From an uncultured Parabacteroides sp. (GTDB taxonomy: Bacteria; Bacteroidota; Bacteroidia; Bacteroidales; Tannerellaceae), in contig CASFNG010000006.1 in assembly GCA_949296075.1 (NCBI GenBank), positions 1 to 64,000 on the forward strand: a stretch of 64,000 bases of DNA, given 5' to 3'. The first letter of the stretch is position 1. Every line of letters starts with the position of its first letter. This document shows positions 36,254 to 45,423 of the stretch, in pieces. Both the position numbers and the translations under genes were made by a program. The notes below the pieces were generated by a model. That model saw only the letters and a program-made list of their open reading frames with translations. It ran no database searches and was not told the DNA's origin.

Positions 36254-37330
36254 ATGAAAAGAAGAGATTACACCCGTAAACGGAGAAGACTGTCGAACCG
36301 TCACTTGGCGGACAAGTACCTTTATGCCGGCGAGCATGAGACGCAGACCGGAATCCGCCTGACCCAATACAACGAGCAGACACTCCGCACGAAAGAGGTG
36401 TTGGTAAGCGATCCCTCTTTCAGCCAGCTGGCCGATCCGGGCGTAATCAACTGGTTTGAGGTGAGCGGGCTGACCAACGCGGAGGCGATCACCCGTATCG
36501 TGAAGGATTTCGGCATGCACAACCTCGACGCCAAAGACATTCTCACCCCCCAGCACGTGGTGAAAATCGAGGAATACAAGGGAAAGATGCTCATCATCCT
36601 CAACTCCTGCTCTTACGACGAGAACAACGAGATGCGCTCCGAGCACATCAGTATCTTGGTGGCAGGCAACACGGTCATCACCTTCACGGAGAGCGACAAT
36701 CCCGTATTCGAGGTTTCCCATAAGGCGCTAAGCTCTAATATGCTGAACATCCGGAAGAGAGGGACAGGACTATTGCTTGCCTTCCTGATGAACTCGGTCA
36801 TCGCCAACTTGGTGGAATCGGCCTCGAAAGTGGAAGAGATGCTGGAAGACATAGAAGAGGCCCTGCTCGACCCCAAGAACGAGCAAAAAGACATCGGATC
36901 CCTCGTGCAGCTCCGCCGCCACGACTACCTGCTTATCCGGAAAAACAGCCAACCCTTGAAGGATCAATTCTCGAAGTTATTACGCACGGAGAACGGGATC
37001 ATCACCCCCGAGATCCTCCCTATCTACGGAGACCTGCAAGACCAGCTCCAGTACGTCATCCAGACCACGGAGAATTGCCGGGAGATCCTCTCCTCGCTCA
37101 TCGACCTATATATATCCAACAACGACTTGCGGATGAACGCGATCATGAAGCGCCTTACCATCGTCTCCACCCTTTTCATCCCGCTGACATTTCTTGCGGG
37201 TATATGGGGCATGAATTTCAAGATGATGCCTGAGCTTGGCTGGGAATATGGCTACCTGCTCGCCTGGGGGCTCATGATCGTAGTCGGGCTGTCCACCTGG
37301 CTTTACATGAGGCGGAAGGGCTGGTATTAA
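36254..37330 (+). CDS. corA: CorA family magnesium/cobalt transporter
   Basis: The 358-residue protein has a cytoplasmic funnel domain of alpha/beta and long helices (about 1-290). Two C-terminal membrane helices follow, with the signature GMN in LAGIWGMNFKMMPELGWEYG near 322. The last helix ends in YMRRKGWY. It forms a pentameric channel for Mg2+ or Co2+ uptake. Its stop is 6 bases from the stop of the convergent recombinase gene. Confidence 0.93.
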   Translation: MKRRDYTRKRRRLSNRHLADKYLYAGEHETQTGIRLTQYNEQTLRTKEVLVSDPSFSQLADPGVINWFEVSGLTNAEAITRIVKDFGMHNLDAKDILTPQHVVKIEEYKGKMLIILNSCSYDENNEMRSEHISILVAGNTVITFTESDNPVFEVSHKALSSNMLNIRKRGTGLLLAFLMNSVIANLVESASKVEEMLEDIEEALLDPKNEQKDIGSLVQLRRHDYLLIRKNSQPLKDQFSKLLRTENGIITPEILPIYGDLQDQLQYVIQTTENCREILSSLIDLYISNNDLRMNAIMKRLTIVSTLFIPLTFLAGIWGMNFKMMPELGWEYGYLLAWGLMIVVGLSTWLYMRRKGWY

Positions 37331-37336
37331 GCGCCC

Positions 37337-37939
37337 TCACCAAGCGTCAGGATACTTGTTCTTGTATTTATAATAGGTATTCTTCGACACCTTGAAACGC
37401 TCGCATACCATAGCGACCGTCTCTCCCCGCTCCAGCATCCGCCGGATCTCTTCCTTATGCGCGTCGAGATAGAACAGTTTCGATTCCGACCCTTTCGGGC
37501 GCCCCAATCGCTTGCCAACACTCCTCACCCGCTCCAACCCATCTTTCGTCCGCAAGGAAGCCAAGCCGCGATCCATCTCCCCTACCCGTTTGAGGACCTC
37601 GGCCATACGCTCCCTATCCAGCTTATCGTTAAAGATATATCGGTCGTCCAAGCAGTAAAGGTCCACCTTCTTTTCCAAGCAAAAGATCAGTACCCGGGTC
37701 AATTCATACAGCGTAAGGCAGATACGGGATATATCCGCCACGATCAGGGCATCGCCTTCCCGCAACCGCCCGGTCACCATGCGTAGCCGGGGCCCCGGCT
37801 GCCTCGCCCTCTCGCCAGAGACCTCCATGATCCATTTATCCACCTTGATCCCTTTCGCCAAGGCAAAAGAGGCGATTTTCTCCCGCTGGGCCTCCAAGTG
37901 CTGGCGATCCGTCGCCACGTTCATATATGCGATCGTCAT
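37337..37939 (-). CDS. Degenerate serine recombinase lacking the catalytic serine
   Basis: The 200-residue protein has the resolvase/invertase plan: an N-terminal catalytic fold (about 1-130) and a C-terminal helix-turn-helix (about 165-197, RGETVAMVCERFKVSKNTYY). The active site is lost. Where active relatives read YxRVS(T), this reads AYMNVATDRQ: Asn7 replaces the arginine and Ala9 (codon GCG) replaces the nucleophilic serine. In the ISRLSRT motif it has ISRICLT, with Leu75 for the second arginine. The frame is intact and the HTH is well formed, so it is not a decayed pseudogene. A DNA-binding or regulatory role is inferred. It is divergent from the gene at 38132 and its AAA-DUF4435 neighbour. 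Confidence 0.8.
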   Translation of the reverse strand: MTIAYMNVATDRQHLEAQREKIASFALAKGIKVDKWIMEVSGERARQPGPRLRMVTGRLREGDALIVADISRICLTLYELTRVLIFCLEKKVDLYCLDDRYIFNDKLDRERMAEVLKRVGEMDRGLASLRTKDGLERVRSVGKRLGRPKGSESKLFYLDAHKEEIRRMLERGETVAMVCERFKVSKNTYYKYKNKYPDAW

Positions 37940-37977
37940 AAAAGCTCCCTGTTTTTTTGAAGTAAAGGTAGGAAAGA

Positions 37978-38006
37978 TCGGGGAAAATCCGGGCAGATTT
38001 TCCCGA
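37978..38006. promoter_or_regulatory. Inverted repeat upstream of the recombinase-like gene
   Basis: TCGGGGAAAATC and GATTTTCCCGA form an 11-bp inverted repeat with one bulged G around CGGGCA. It is 39 bases upstream of the ATG at 37939, in the divergent region shared with the gene at 38132. No T run follows. An operator for the recombinase-like protein is a plausible inference. Confidence 0.4.
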
Positions 38007-38089
38007 AAACATAGGACATTTTAAAAAAAACAATAAGACCTTTTTAAAAAGCATCCCCCCTCATGGGCCAACTATCCAAATTCTATGAT

Positions 38090-38097
38090 TATATTTG
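38090..38097 (+). promoter_or_regulatory. -7 promoter box before the 70-residue gene
   Basis: TATATTTG matches TAnnTTTG, 35 bases upstream of the ATG at 38132. Confidence 0.5.
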
Positions 38098-38131
38098 TGC
38101 GATATTCATAAATTAATAACTTAAAAACATT

Positions 38132-38344
38132 ATGGCACGTACAGTAAATTATCAGAAAAAAGCGGAAAAAATCAAGGATCAAATCGACGCGTTAGTGCAA
38201 GAATTAGTGGCCGTCAAAGCGGATACCCAGACCGAGAAAAAGGCGTTAAAAGTATCCGAGATAGATTTCGAGAACGAGGATCTCAGCGTCTTGCTGCAAA
38301 TACAGGCTCGTCTGGCACGTGTCATCCTGGAGAAAAGCAAATAA
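38132..38344 (+). CDS. Small helical protein of unknown function
   Basis: The 70-residue protein is highly charged and almost entirely predicted helical: KKAEKIKDQIDALVQELVAV, then a short acidic strand (SEIDFENEDLSVLLQI), then QARLARVILEKSK. It has a good promoter box, an AT-rich leader, and lies 57 bases before the ATPase gene on the same strand. I do not recognise a family. It could be a partner or regulator of the ATPase, or an independent conserved small protein. Confidence 0.6.
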   Translation: MARTVNYQKKAEKIKDQIDALVQELVAVKADTQTEKKALKVSEIDFENEDLSVLLQIQARLARVILEKSK

Positions 38345-38401
38345 GAACGACGCCTGACCGGGCGAGAAAAAATAACCTCGACCGTCTAACCGGATGATGG
38401 T

Positions 38402-39958
38402 ATGGAATTGACACTCCCTAAAAAAGCGAACGTAGACGCCCCGATCGTATTGGACACCCGTATCTTAGTGGTGATCGGCACAAATGGAGCGGGAAAAAGC
38501 TCTTTCGGCCGCGACCTGTTGGAGAGGTACGCGCCGCGGGCCAAGAAGATCTCCGGCATACACGCCCTGTTTATCGGTGGCGATGAGGCCGACGTGCCCG
38601 AATCCAACGAGTTCGCCCTCTTGCAGTCGATGATCCAGGAGCGGCTGTTCGTCCCCCGTATATCGGAATACGAGAAGCTGATCCTCCAGCTGCGGAGCGA
38701 GGAGTTCGAGGCGGCGGTCGATTTCAAGGAGGCCTGCAAGCGCGACAAGGAGGCCCAGCCTCCCGTCACCAAGATAGATACCATCCAGACGATCTGGGAA
38801 AAGATGTTCCCGCACAACCGCCTGATCCGGAAATCAGGCTTCATCGAGCTTGTCTCCACGGGACGAGACTCCTCCTCTTACACGGCCGGGCGCATGAGCG
38901 ACAGCGAGAAACTGGTGTTCTACCTCATCGGGGCCGTCTTATACGCGAGCCCGGGCGCCTTGCTCGTGGTGGAGGAACCGGGGACACTGCTCCACGACTC
39001 CATCAAGACCCAGTTATGGGACGAGATCGAGGCGATACGCCCGGATTGTACCTTCGTCTATCTCACGCACGACATCGACTTCGCCACCTCGCGGGCAGGC
39101 AGCAAACGTATCTGGATACGCTCGTACGACGCGGATCACGCCATCTGGGATTATGAGCTGATCGAAAGCAACGAGAGCTTCCCAGAGGAGGTCTATATGG
39201 AGATCCTCGGGAGCCGGAAGCCGATCCTCTTCATCGAGGGGACCGACACGAACAGCATAGACAGCCGTCTCTACCCGCTCATCTTCCCCGATTACTTAGT
39301 GAAGCCGATGGGCGGTTGCCAAAAGGTGATCGAGACCACGAAGGCTTTCGGCGAGCTGAAAGATTTCCATACGCTCGACAGCATGGGGATCGTGGACAGG
39401 GACCGGCGTACGCAAGGGGAGATAGACTACCTGCGCGAGCAGCATATCCTCGTCCCCGAGGTGGCGGAAGTGGAGAACCTGCTGATGATCGAGGAGGTGA
39501 TCAAGACGGTGGCAAGGCGATTGATGAAAGATCCGGAAAGCGTATTCAGACAAGTGAAGGAGAACGTGGTGCGCCTGTTCGAGAAAGAGCTGGATGCGCA
39601 AGTCATCTTGCACGCCAAGCACCAGGTGCGCAAGCGATTGGAGACGACCGTGGACCGGAAGATCACCACCGCGGAGCAACTGGCCGAGCACGTGGAGAAC
39701 ATCCGGCTCAATATCCATGTGCCGGAGATCTACGGAAGCATCAAGAGCGAGTTTGAGTCGTATATCGCCACCGAGGACTACAAAAGCATCCTGCGGGTCT
39801 ATAACCAGAAGGGGATGCTGCCCCAAAGCCGTCTGTGCGCGATCTGCGGCATCAGTAACAAGGAGAGCTACCTGAACCTGATCCTCTCGATCCTGAAAGA
39901 GAACAAGGAAGACGCGGGAACGATACGCGACGCCATCAAGCAAGCCTTGGGAACCTGA
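38402..39958 (+). CDS. Compact AAA ATPase-DUF4435 (TOPRIM-like) fusion, PARIS/OLD-like
   Basis: The 518-residue protein has two halves. Residues of about 1-265 are an ABC/SMC-type ATPase: Walker A GTNGAGKS at 26-33, signature-like GRMSDSEKLVFYLIG near 163-177, Walker B ALLVVEEPG (Glu191-Glu192), and H-switch VYLTHDIDFA near 220. Residues of about 270-518 fit DUF4435, a TOPRIM-like nuclease fold: ILFIEGTDTNS (Glu279), IVDRDRRT (Asp332, Asp334) and PEVAEVENLLM near 354. The domain pair matches AriA plus AriB of the PARIS anti-phage system, known as two genes or merged, and the OLD nucleases in general. It is shorter than most, so it may be a distinct compact type. A defence role is inferred. 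Confidence 0.75.
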   Translation: MELTLPKKANVDAPIVLDTRILVVIGTNGAGKSSFGRDLLERYAPRAKKISGIHALFIGGDEADVPESNEFALLQSMIQERLFVPRISEYEKLILQLRSEEFEAAVDFKEACKRDKEAQPPVTKIDTIQTIWEKMFPHNRLIRKSGFIELVSTGRDSSSYTAGRMSDSEKLVFYLIGAVLYASPGALLVVEEPGTLLHDSIKTQLWDEIEAIRPDCTFVYLTHDIDFATSRAGSKRIWIRSYDADHAIWDYELIESNESFPEEVYMEILGSRKPILFIEGTDTNSIDSRLYPLIFPDYLVKPMGGCQKVIETTKAFGELKDFHTLDSMGIVDRDRRTQGEIDYLREQHILVPEVAEVENLLMIEEVIKTVARRLMKDPESVFRQVKENVVRLFEKELDAQVILHAKHQVRKRLETTVDRKITTAEQLAEHVENIRLNIHVPEIYGSIKSEFESYIATEDYKSILRVYNQKGMLPQSRLCAICGISNKESYLNLILSILKENKEDAGTIRDAIKQALGT

Positions 39959-40036
39959 AAAAAACAGGGCCACGGCTGGGAGATAATCCGGCGAAAAATC
40001 GTTCTTTTGCATCCGTTTTCATGAAGAGAGAGCTAT

Positions 40037-41830
40037 ATGCCCTCACAAACTTTAAGACTTGACAATATGCGAACACCGACACTTCAGTATCTATATCTAC
40101 AAAAACCTGTGACCTTGATGGTGATTATCTGCCTCATATCCGTGCTCCCCTGGATCGGGTTGGGCGACTTCTCTACGAAAGGTGAGCCAAGGGAGGCTGC
40201 GGTAGCGATCTCCATGCTCGATAGCGGCAACTGGATCCTGCCGCAGGCTTACGCCGAGGAGTTCGCTTTCAAGCCTCCGATGGCACATTGGCTGATGGCG
40301 GCCTTCTCCTACCCGCAAGGATACGTCTCCGAGTTTACCTCCCGGTTGCCATCCTCGCTGGCGTTCATAGTCTTGGCGGGGTTCGTATTGGTGTTCTTCG
40401 GAAGACGGCTCCGCTTCCAAGAGGCGTTCATCGCGACGTTGCTGATGGTCACTTGCGTGGAGATCCACCGGGCGGCGATGACAACCCGCGTGGATATGTT
40501 GCTTACGACGTTCATGGTGATCGGTATGTTCCAGCTCTATCGCTGGGAAGACAAGCTGGAGCTGAAAGGGCTTCCCGTCGTCATCCCGCTACTGTTGGGA
40601 TGCGCCGTCCTGACGAAGGGGCCGGTAGGCATAGTCCTCCCGCTATTCGTGTTCGGACTGTATCTGCTGGTATTGGGGAAATATAGCTATCTGACCATTT
40701 TCAAGGCGTTGCTATATGCGGGTGTATCTTCTGTCTTCCTTCCATTGTTATGGTACGTGTCGGCGTGGAAACAGGGAGGCGAGGAGTTCCTCAACGTGGT
40801 ATTGGCCGAGAACTTCGCCCGTTTCCTGCACTTGGGCACACCGGCGATCTCTTACGACTTAGGGCACGAGAATGGCGTATGGTACAACTTCATGACCATA
40901 ATGGCAGGGTTCATCCCCTGGACGATCCTTTTCGTATTCTCCCTGTTCGGGCTAAAATATCGCAAGCCCGGACTACCGCTCAAGGGATTACTCATGGATA
41001 CGTGGCGGAAGATCCGATCGATGGAGAAAGCCCGCCTGTTCAGTCTCGTGGCGTTGGTGGGGATCCTGTTCTTTTATTCGATCCCTTCCAGTAAACGGAG
41101 TGTATACCTGATGCCCGCCTATCCGTTCATTGCCTTGTTCCTGGCGCAATATGCCTTGTACATCACGGAGTACCGGACGAAGGTGACACGGGTATTTGCC
41201 GCGTTTCTCGTTTCCGTGGTAAGTGTCGTGATGATCGCCCTCCTGCTCTCCATGACCGGGGTGATCGATCCTGTCGTGATAGTCGGCCAATATACGGACA
41301 AAGAGTCCACCCTCAATATCACCCGCTCTATCTCCCAGTCTCTCTCCCACCCCGGAGCGCTCACGATCTGCATCACCCTCGTGAATCTCATGGCGCTCGG
41401 TGTCGTCTATTACCAGATGTTCAAGAAGATCAACCTCAAGATCCTCTACGCGACAATAGCGCTGACATTCACCGTAAACCTCCTGATCGACGGCGTGGTC
41501 ATGCGAAGCATACGCCACGATGATTCCTGCCGCTCCTTTGCCGAGCGTATCCAAAAGGAATATCCGTTAAATAAGGCAAATGTATTTGTTGTCAACAACT
41601 TGAAGGAATACCGCAACTTATATGGACTGAATTTTTATTTAGGCAATATTTTCCATGATTTCGAGAAGAATCCGGCGGCAAAGGGATACCTCGTCGCCGG
41701 CGAAAAGGACATGAAAAAGATAGTGGCCAAGTACACGGACCGATATACGTTCCGTCACCTGACCACTTCCGAGCGTTCCTATAGCGAGCTTGCGCAACGA
41801 ATTTCCCTATGCGAATTCGAGATGAAATAG
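40037..41830 (+). CDS. GT39/ArnT-like membrane glycosyltransferase
   Basis: The 597-residue protein has about 11-12 membrane helices and the family opening GDFSTKGEPREAAVAISMLD with the acidic residue pair needed by GT-C enzymes. AMTTRVDMLLTTFM and LTKGPVGIVLPLFVFGLYLL follow. It ends in a soluble C-terminal domain (about 490-597). ArnT-like enzymes transfer a sugar from a polyprenyl-phosphate donor, often to lipid A. The substrate here is unknown. The start could be 40037 or the ATG at 40067, ten codons in. It lies just upstream of a two-component system but with a 109-base gap. Confidence 0.8.
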   Translation: MPSQTLRLDNMRTPTLQYLYLQKPVTLMVIICLISVLPWIGLGDFSTKGEPREAAVAISMLDSGNWILPQAYAEEFAFKPPMAHWLMAAFSYPQGYVSEFTSRLPSSLAFIVLAGFVLVFFGRRLRFQEAFIATLLMVTCVEIHRAAMTTRVDMLLTTFMVIGMFQLYRWEDKLELKGLPVVIPLLLGCAVLTKGPVGIVLPLFVFGLYLLVLGKYSYLTIFKALLYAGVSSVFLPLLWYVSAWKQGGEEFLNVVLAENFARFLHLGTPAISYDLGHENGVWYNFMTIMAGFIPWTILFVFSLFGLKYRKPGLPLKGLLMDTWRKIRSMEKARLFSLVALVGILFFYSIPSSKRSVYLMPAYPFIALFLAQYALYITEYRTKVTRVFAAFLVSVVSVVMIALLLSMTGVIDPVVIVGQYTDKESTLNITRSISQSLSHPGALTICITLVNLMALGVVYYQMFKKINLKILYATIALTFTVNLLIDGVVMRSIRHDDSCRSFAERIQKEYPLNKANVFVVNNLKEYRNLYGLNFYLGNIFHDFEKNPAAKGYLVAGEKDMKKIVAKYTDRYTFRHLTTSERSYSELAQRISLCEFEMK

Positions 41831-41939
41831 GATCGTAATACATATTTCATCTTCGCGAAACAAGTAAAACAGATCTTTGCCCCTCGAGAAAGTAACCGAG
41901 GAGAGATCCGGTTCGGGATTTTTTTGAAAAAGATAGATT

Positions 41940-42626
41940 ATGGCAACAACACGTATTCTTGTAGTGGATGATGAAGAGGATTTGTGCGAGATCCTAAAAT
42001 TCAATTTAGAGATAGAAGGGTATGAGGTAAGCATCGCTTATAGTGCGGAAGAAGCGCTGAAAATGGAGCTATCCTCCTATGATTTGCTCTTGCTCGATGT
42101 CATGATGGGCGAGATGTCTGGCTTCAAGATGGCACGTCTTCTGCGGCAAGACGAGAAGACGGCAAACATACCGATCATCTTCCTTACGGCCAAGGATACG
42201 GAAAACGACATGCTTACCGGATTCAATCTCGGAGCCGACGATTATATATCCAAGCCTTTCTCGATACGGCAAGTACTCGCTCGTGTCAAGGCGGTGCTAC
42301 GACGTACCTCCGAGCAAGCGAAAGAGAAAAAAAGCACAAAACTGGAATATGAGACGTTGTCGCTGGATACTAAACGCATCAAGGCCACGATTGACGGAGC
42401 CGAGGTTCCACTGACAAAAAAGGAATTCGAGATACTGAAACTGCTTTTAGAGAACAAGGGAAACGTGTTCTCCCGCGAGGAGATATTGTCGCGTATCTGG
42501 AAAGATGAAGTCTATGTATTAGACCGGACAATCGACGTGAACATCACTCGATTGCGCAAGAAAATAGGACCTTACGGAAAGAACATCGTGACGCGGTTAG
42601 GATTCGGGTACTGTTTTGAGTCATAA
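41940..42626 (+). CDS. PhoB-like response regulator (OmpR family)
   Basis: The 228-residue protein has a receiver domain (about 1-120) with acidic pocket DDEED at 10-14, phosphorylated Asp53 in LLLLDVMMGEMSG, Thr in IIFLTAKD and Lys in YISKPFS. A winged helix follows (about 130-228) with VPLTKKEFEILKLLLENKGN and VDVNITRLRKKIGP-type contacts. It overlaps no gene, and its partner kinase starts 14 bases after its stop. The pair resembles PhoB/PhoR more than RprX/RprY, but the stimulus cannot be told. Confidence 0.92.
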   Translation: MATTRILVVDDEEDLCEILKFNLEIEGYEVSIAYSAEEALKMELSSYDLLLLDVMMGEMSGFKMARLLRQDEKTANIPIIFLTAKDTENDMLTGFNLGADDYISKPFSIRQVLARVKAVLRRTSEQAKEKKSTKLEYETLSLDTKRIKATIDGAEVPLTKKEFEILKLLLENKGNVFSREEILSRIWKDEVYVLDRTIDVNITRLRKKIGPYGKNIVTRLGFGYCFES

Positions 42627-42639
42627 TAAAGGAAGGATC

Positions 42640-44409
42640 ATGGTACAGATAGAAGACGAGAAAACGAGCCGTATCCCGTTCAGCCAACGCCTTTTTTGGT
42701 CGATTTTCTTCATGTTCTTAGGCTTTACGGTCTGTTTCCTGATCTTTCAATACCAACGCGAACGGGAATTCGCCAAGGAGAAACTCAACAACGTACTGAG
42801 CAACTACAACTATCAGCTGTTCCGGAAATGCCAGGACAGTAAGGACATCAATCAAGCTGTACTGAGTTTCATGAGAGACATCCCCCAAAAAGACCTGCGG
42901 GTGACGATCATCGACCCGTCGGGCACCGTCTTATTCGACAACAGCGGGATGGAAGAGTTCAACAATCACAACAACCGGAGCGAGGTACAGATCGCACGTC
43001 TCTACAACGAGGGATTCGCGATCCGGACTTCCGAGTCCACAGGGAAAAGATACTTCTACTCAGCATCCAACATTGGCGGATATATCTACCGATCGGCCTT
43101 GTGCTACGATCCTTACGTGAAAGACATTTTGACTGTCAACAACGACTTTATCTATTTCATGGCCTTGATGACGTTGATCTTTTTCTTTGTTCTCTCCCGC
43201 TTCACCTTCAGTATCGGGCAAACCATCTCCAAGTTGAGAGACTTTGCGCTAAACGTAGAGAAAGATCAGATCCCCGCCGCCGATTACGTGTTCCCGAACG
43301 ATGAGTTAGGAGACATATCCCAAAATATCGTAACTCTATATCATAAACAACAAAAAACAAAGAACGAATTGGCGATGGAGCGAGAGAAATTAATCAAGCA
43401 CTTCCAATACTCAAAAGAGGGGTTCGCCATGTTTACGAGCGACGGACGTGAGATTCTCTCAAACACGCTGTTCATCCAATATCTCAACGTGATCTCTGAC
43501 ACCCAGATCCATCAAGCGGAAGAAGGAATCGAGATCGCGGACCTTGAGCCTATCCGTGGTTTCCTCAACAAGAACCTCCGGAATACCAACCGAAAGAAGA
43601 AGGTATTGCGGGAGTCGGTCACCGTGGACAAGAACGGGAAGATCTTCTTGATCGAATGTATCCTCTTCCTCGACAACAGCTATGAGCTATCAATCAACGA
43701 CATCTCCCGCCAAGAGGAAGAGAGCCGGATGAAGAGGCAGCTCACGCAAAACGTATCGCACGAACTGAAGACACCGGTCAGCAGTATACAGGGCTATTTG
43801 GAGACCATACTCTCCAACCCTGACATCAGCCCAGACAAACGGCAATTCTTCTTAGAGCGTTGCTATTCGCAAAGCACCCGTCTCTCCGGGTTGCTACGCG
43901 ACATCTCCGTGCTGAACCGTCTCGACGAGGCCTCCGAGATGTTCGACCTCACTGAGGTAAACATCCCCAAGCTGATCTCCGAGATCGAGAAGGAATGTTC
44001 GCACGAGATGGAAAAGAGGCATATCACCTCGGAGGTGATCCTGCCAGGCAATCCCACCGTGATGGGGAACAGCTCCCTGATCTATTCGATATTCCGGAAC
44101 CTATACGACAACACGATCGCCTACGCTGGTGAGAACGTACGGATCACTGTCTGCTGCTATAAGGAAGATCCTAAATTTTACTATTTCAGTTTCTCCGACA
44201 ATGGTGTCGGCATACCGAAAGAACACATCAACCGGATCTTCGAACGTTTCTACCGCGTGGATAAAGGACGTAGCCGGAAAATCGGGGGAACAGGATTGGG
44301 CTTATCGATCGTAAAGAACGGCGTTCATTTCCATAAAGGACAAATATCAGCGAAAAGCAGCCCGGGAAATGGTGTCACGTTCCTGTTCACCTTAAAGAAA
44401 CAGCTCTAA
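42640..44409 (+). CDS. PhoR-like sensor histidine kinase
   Basis: The start is the ATG at 42640, preceded by a GGAAGG Shine-Dalgarno-like run. An upstream TTG at 42616 is less likely. The 589-residue kinase has two membrane helices (about 17-39 and 168-190) flanking an extracytoplasmic sensor. A HAMP-like linker and PAS-like segment follow. The HisKA box QNVSHELKTPVSSIQGY has its histidine near 374, and the HATPase has NTIAYAG (N box), FSDNGVGIPKEHINRIFERF (G1/F) and GTGLGLSIVKN (G2). It should phosphorylate the response regulator encoded at 41940. Confidence 0.92.
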   Translation: MVQIEDEKTSRIPFSQRLFWSIFFMFLGFTVCFLIFQYQREREFAKEKLNNVLSNYNYQLFRKCQDSKDINQAVLSFMRDIPQKDLRVTIIDPSGTVLFDNSGMEEFNNHNNRSEVQIARLYNEGFAIRTSESTGKRYFYSASNIGGYIYRSALCYDPYVKDILTVNNDFIYFMALMTLIFFFVLSRFTFSIGQTISKLRDFALNVEKDQIPAADYVFPNDELGDISQNIVTLYHKQQKTKNELAMEREKLIKHFQYSKEGFAMFTSDGREILSNTLFIQYLNVISDTQIHQAEEGIEIADLEPIRGFLNKNLRNTNRKKKVLRESVTVDKNGKIFLIECILFLDNSYELSINDISRQEEESRMKRQLTQNVSHELKTPVSSIQGYLETILSNPDISPDKRQFFLERCYSQSTRLSGLLRDISVLNRLDEASEMFDLTEVNIPKLISEIEKECSHEMEKRHITSEVILPGNPTVMGNSSLIYSIFRNLYDNTIAYAGENVRITVCCYKEDPKFYYFSFSDNGVGIPKEHINRIFERFYRVDKGRSRKIGGTGLGLSIVKNGVHFHKGQISAKSSPGNGVTFLFTLKKQL

Positions 44410-44425
44410 CGCACCTCAAAGATAC

Positions 44426-44474
44426 AAAAAAATCCGTTCCAAAAAGCCTGACAACCCACTTTTCAGAACGGAAT
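44426..44474 (-). terminator. Rho-independent terminator of dapA
   Basis: On the minus strand ATTCCGTTC pairs with GAACGGAT around a 30-base loop containing a further AAAAG/CTTTT pairing, followed by a T run. It lies about 25 bases past the dapA stop and could also serve the convergent kinase gene. Confidence 0.75.
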
Positions 44475-44497
44475 CCTTATCACGGCTGATCCCCAGA

Positions 44498-45391
44498 TCA
44501 GCATTTGATACTTAACTGTCGCAATACATCGCGGATCTTCTCGTAGGTGACGATACGCGTCGGCACCAAAGGCAAACGCAGGCGATTCTCGATAAATCCC
44601 ATCATGCTCAGCATGCTCTTCACGCCAGCCGGATTCCCATCCACGAACAAAAGGCTGAACAGCTCGGTGAAGCTATGATGGATCGTGCGGGCATTCTCGT
44701 AATCACCCGCCAAGGCCAATCGCACCATACGGCTGAACTCGCGGGGAAACGCGTTACCTATCACAGAGATCACGCCGACGGCCCCCAGGGTCATCAGCGG
44801 GAAGGTGATCCCATCATCGCCCGAGATCACGTTAAAACGCGCCGGTTTATTCTTGATGATGTCATCCATCTGGGTAATGTTGCCGGAAGCCTCTTTCACG
44901 GCGATCACGTTGTCAAACTCCCGCGCGATCCGCAAAGTTGTCTCCGCCGTCATGTTCACGCCCGTACGACCAGGGACATTATATAGCACGATCGGGAGCT
45001 TGGTCTCGCTCGCTATAGCCTTATAATGCTGGTAAATACCCTCCTGCGAAGGTTTGTTGTAATAAGGTACGACCGACAAGATGGCATCTATACCCTCAAA
45101 GTTGTCTGTCCGCAATTTCTCCACGATGGCACGCGTGCAATTCCCTCCCACACCCAACACGATCGGGATACGTCCACGCACATGAGAGACAACCAGATCT
45201 ATGATATTCCTCTTCTCATCTTCCGTAAGTGTGGGAGTCTCGGCGGTAGTGCCCAATACCACTAAATAATCCGTGCCATTCTGCACCTGATACTCCACCA
45301 GTTTGCCTAATGCCTCGTAGTCCACACTCTCATCTTCCTTGAATGGAGTGATCAGCGCCACTCCCATTCCTCTTAAATTTATGTCTGCCAT
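44498..45391 (-). CDS. dapA: 4-hydroxy-tetrahydrodipicolinate synthase
   Basis: The 297-residue TIM-barrel enzyme condenses pyruvate with aspartate semialdehyde, the first committed step to lysine and diaminopimelate. The motifs are VALITPFKEDESVDYEAL, GTTAETPTL near 47, YNVPGRTGVNM near 138 (catalytic Tyr), and VIAVKEASGN near 166 (Schiff-base Lys). It appears monocistronic with a TATTTTTG box at 45424-45431 on the minus strand. Confidence 0.96.
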   Translation of the reverse strand: MADINLRGMGVALITPFKEDESVDYEALGKLVEYQVQNGTDYLVVLGTTAETPTLTEDEKRNIIDLVVSHVRGRIPIVLGVGGNCTRAIVEKLRTDNFEGIDAILSVVPYYNKPSQEGIYQHYKAIASETKLPIVLYNVPGRTGVNMTAETTLRIAREFDNVIAVKEASGNITQMDDIIKNKPARFNVISGDDGITFPLMTLGAVGVISVIGNAFPREFSRMVRLALAGDYENARTIHHSFTELFSLLFVDGNPAGVKSMLSMMGFIENRLRLPLVPTRIVTYEKIRDVLRQLSIKC

Positions 45392-45423
45392 GAGGGAAAT
45401 GTCTCCTATTGTTATTTGTACCG

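Noticed and set aside
37337-37939. Active DNA invertase controlling a phase-variable promoter
   Set aside because: The catalytic Ser and Arg are missing, and I see no long flanking inverted repeats around a promoter nearby.
42616-42639. TTG start for the histidine kinase
   Set aside because: It would overlap the response regulator, and the ATG at 42640 has a GGAAGG sequence 5 bases upstream.
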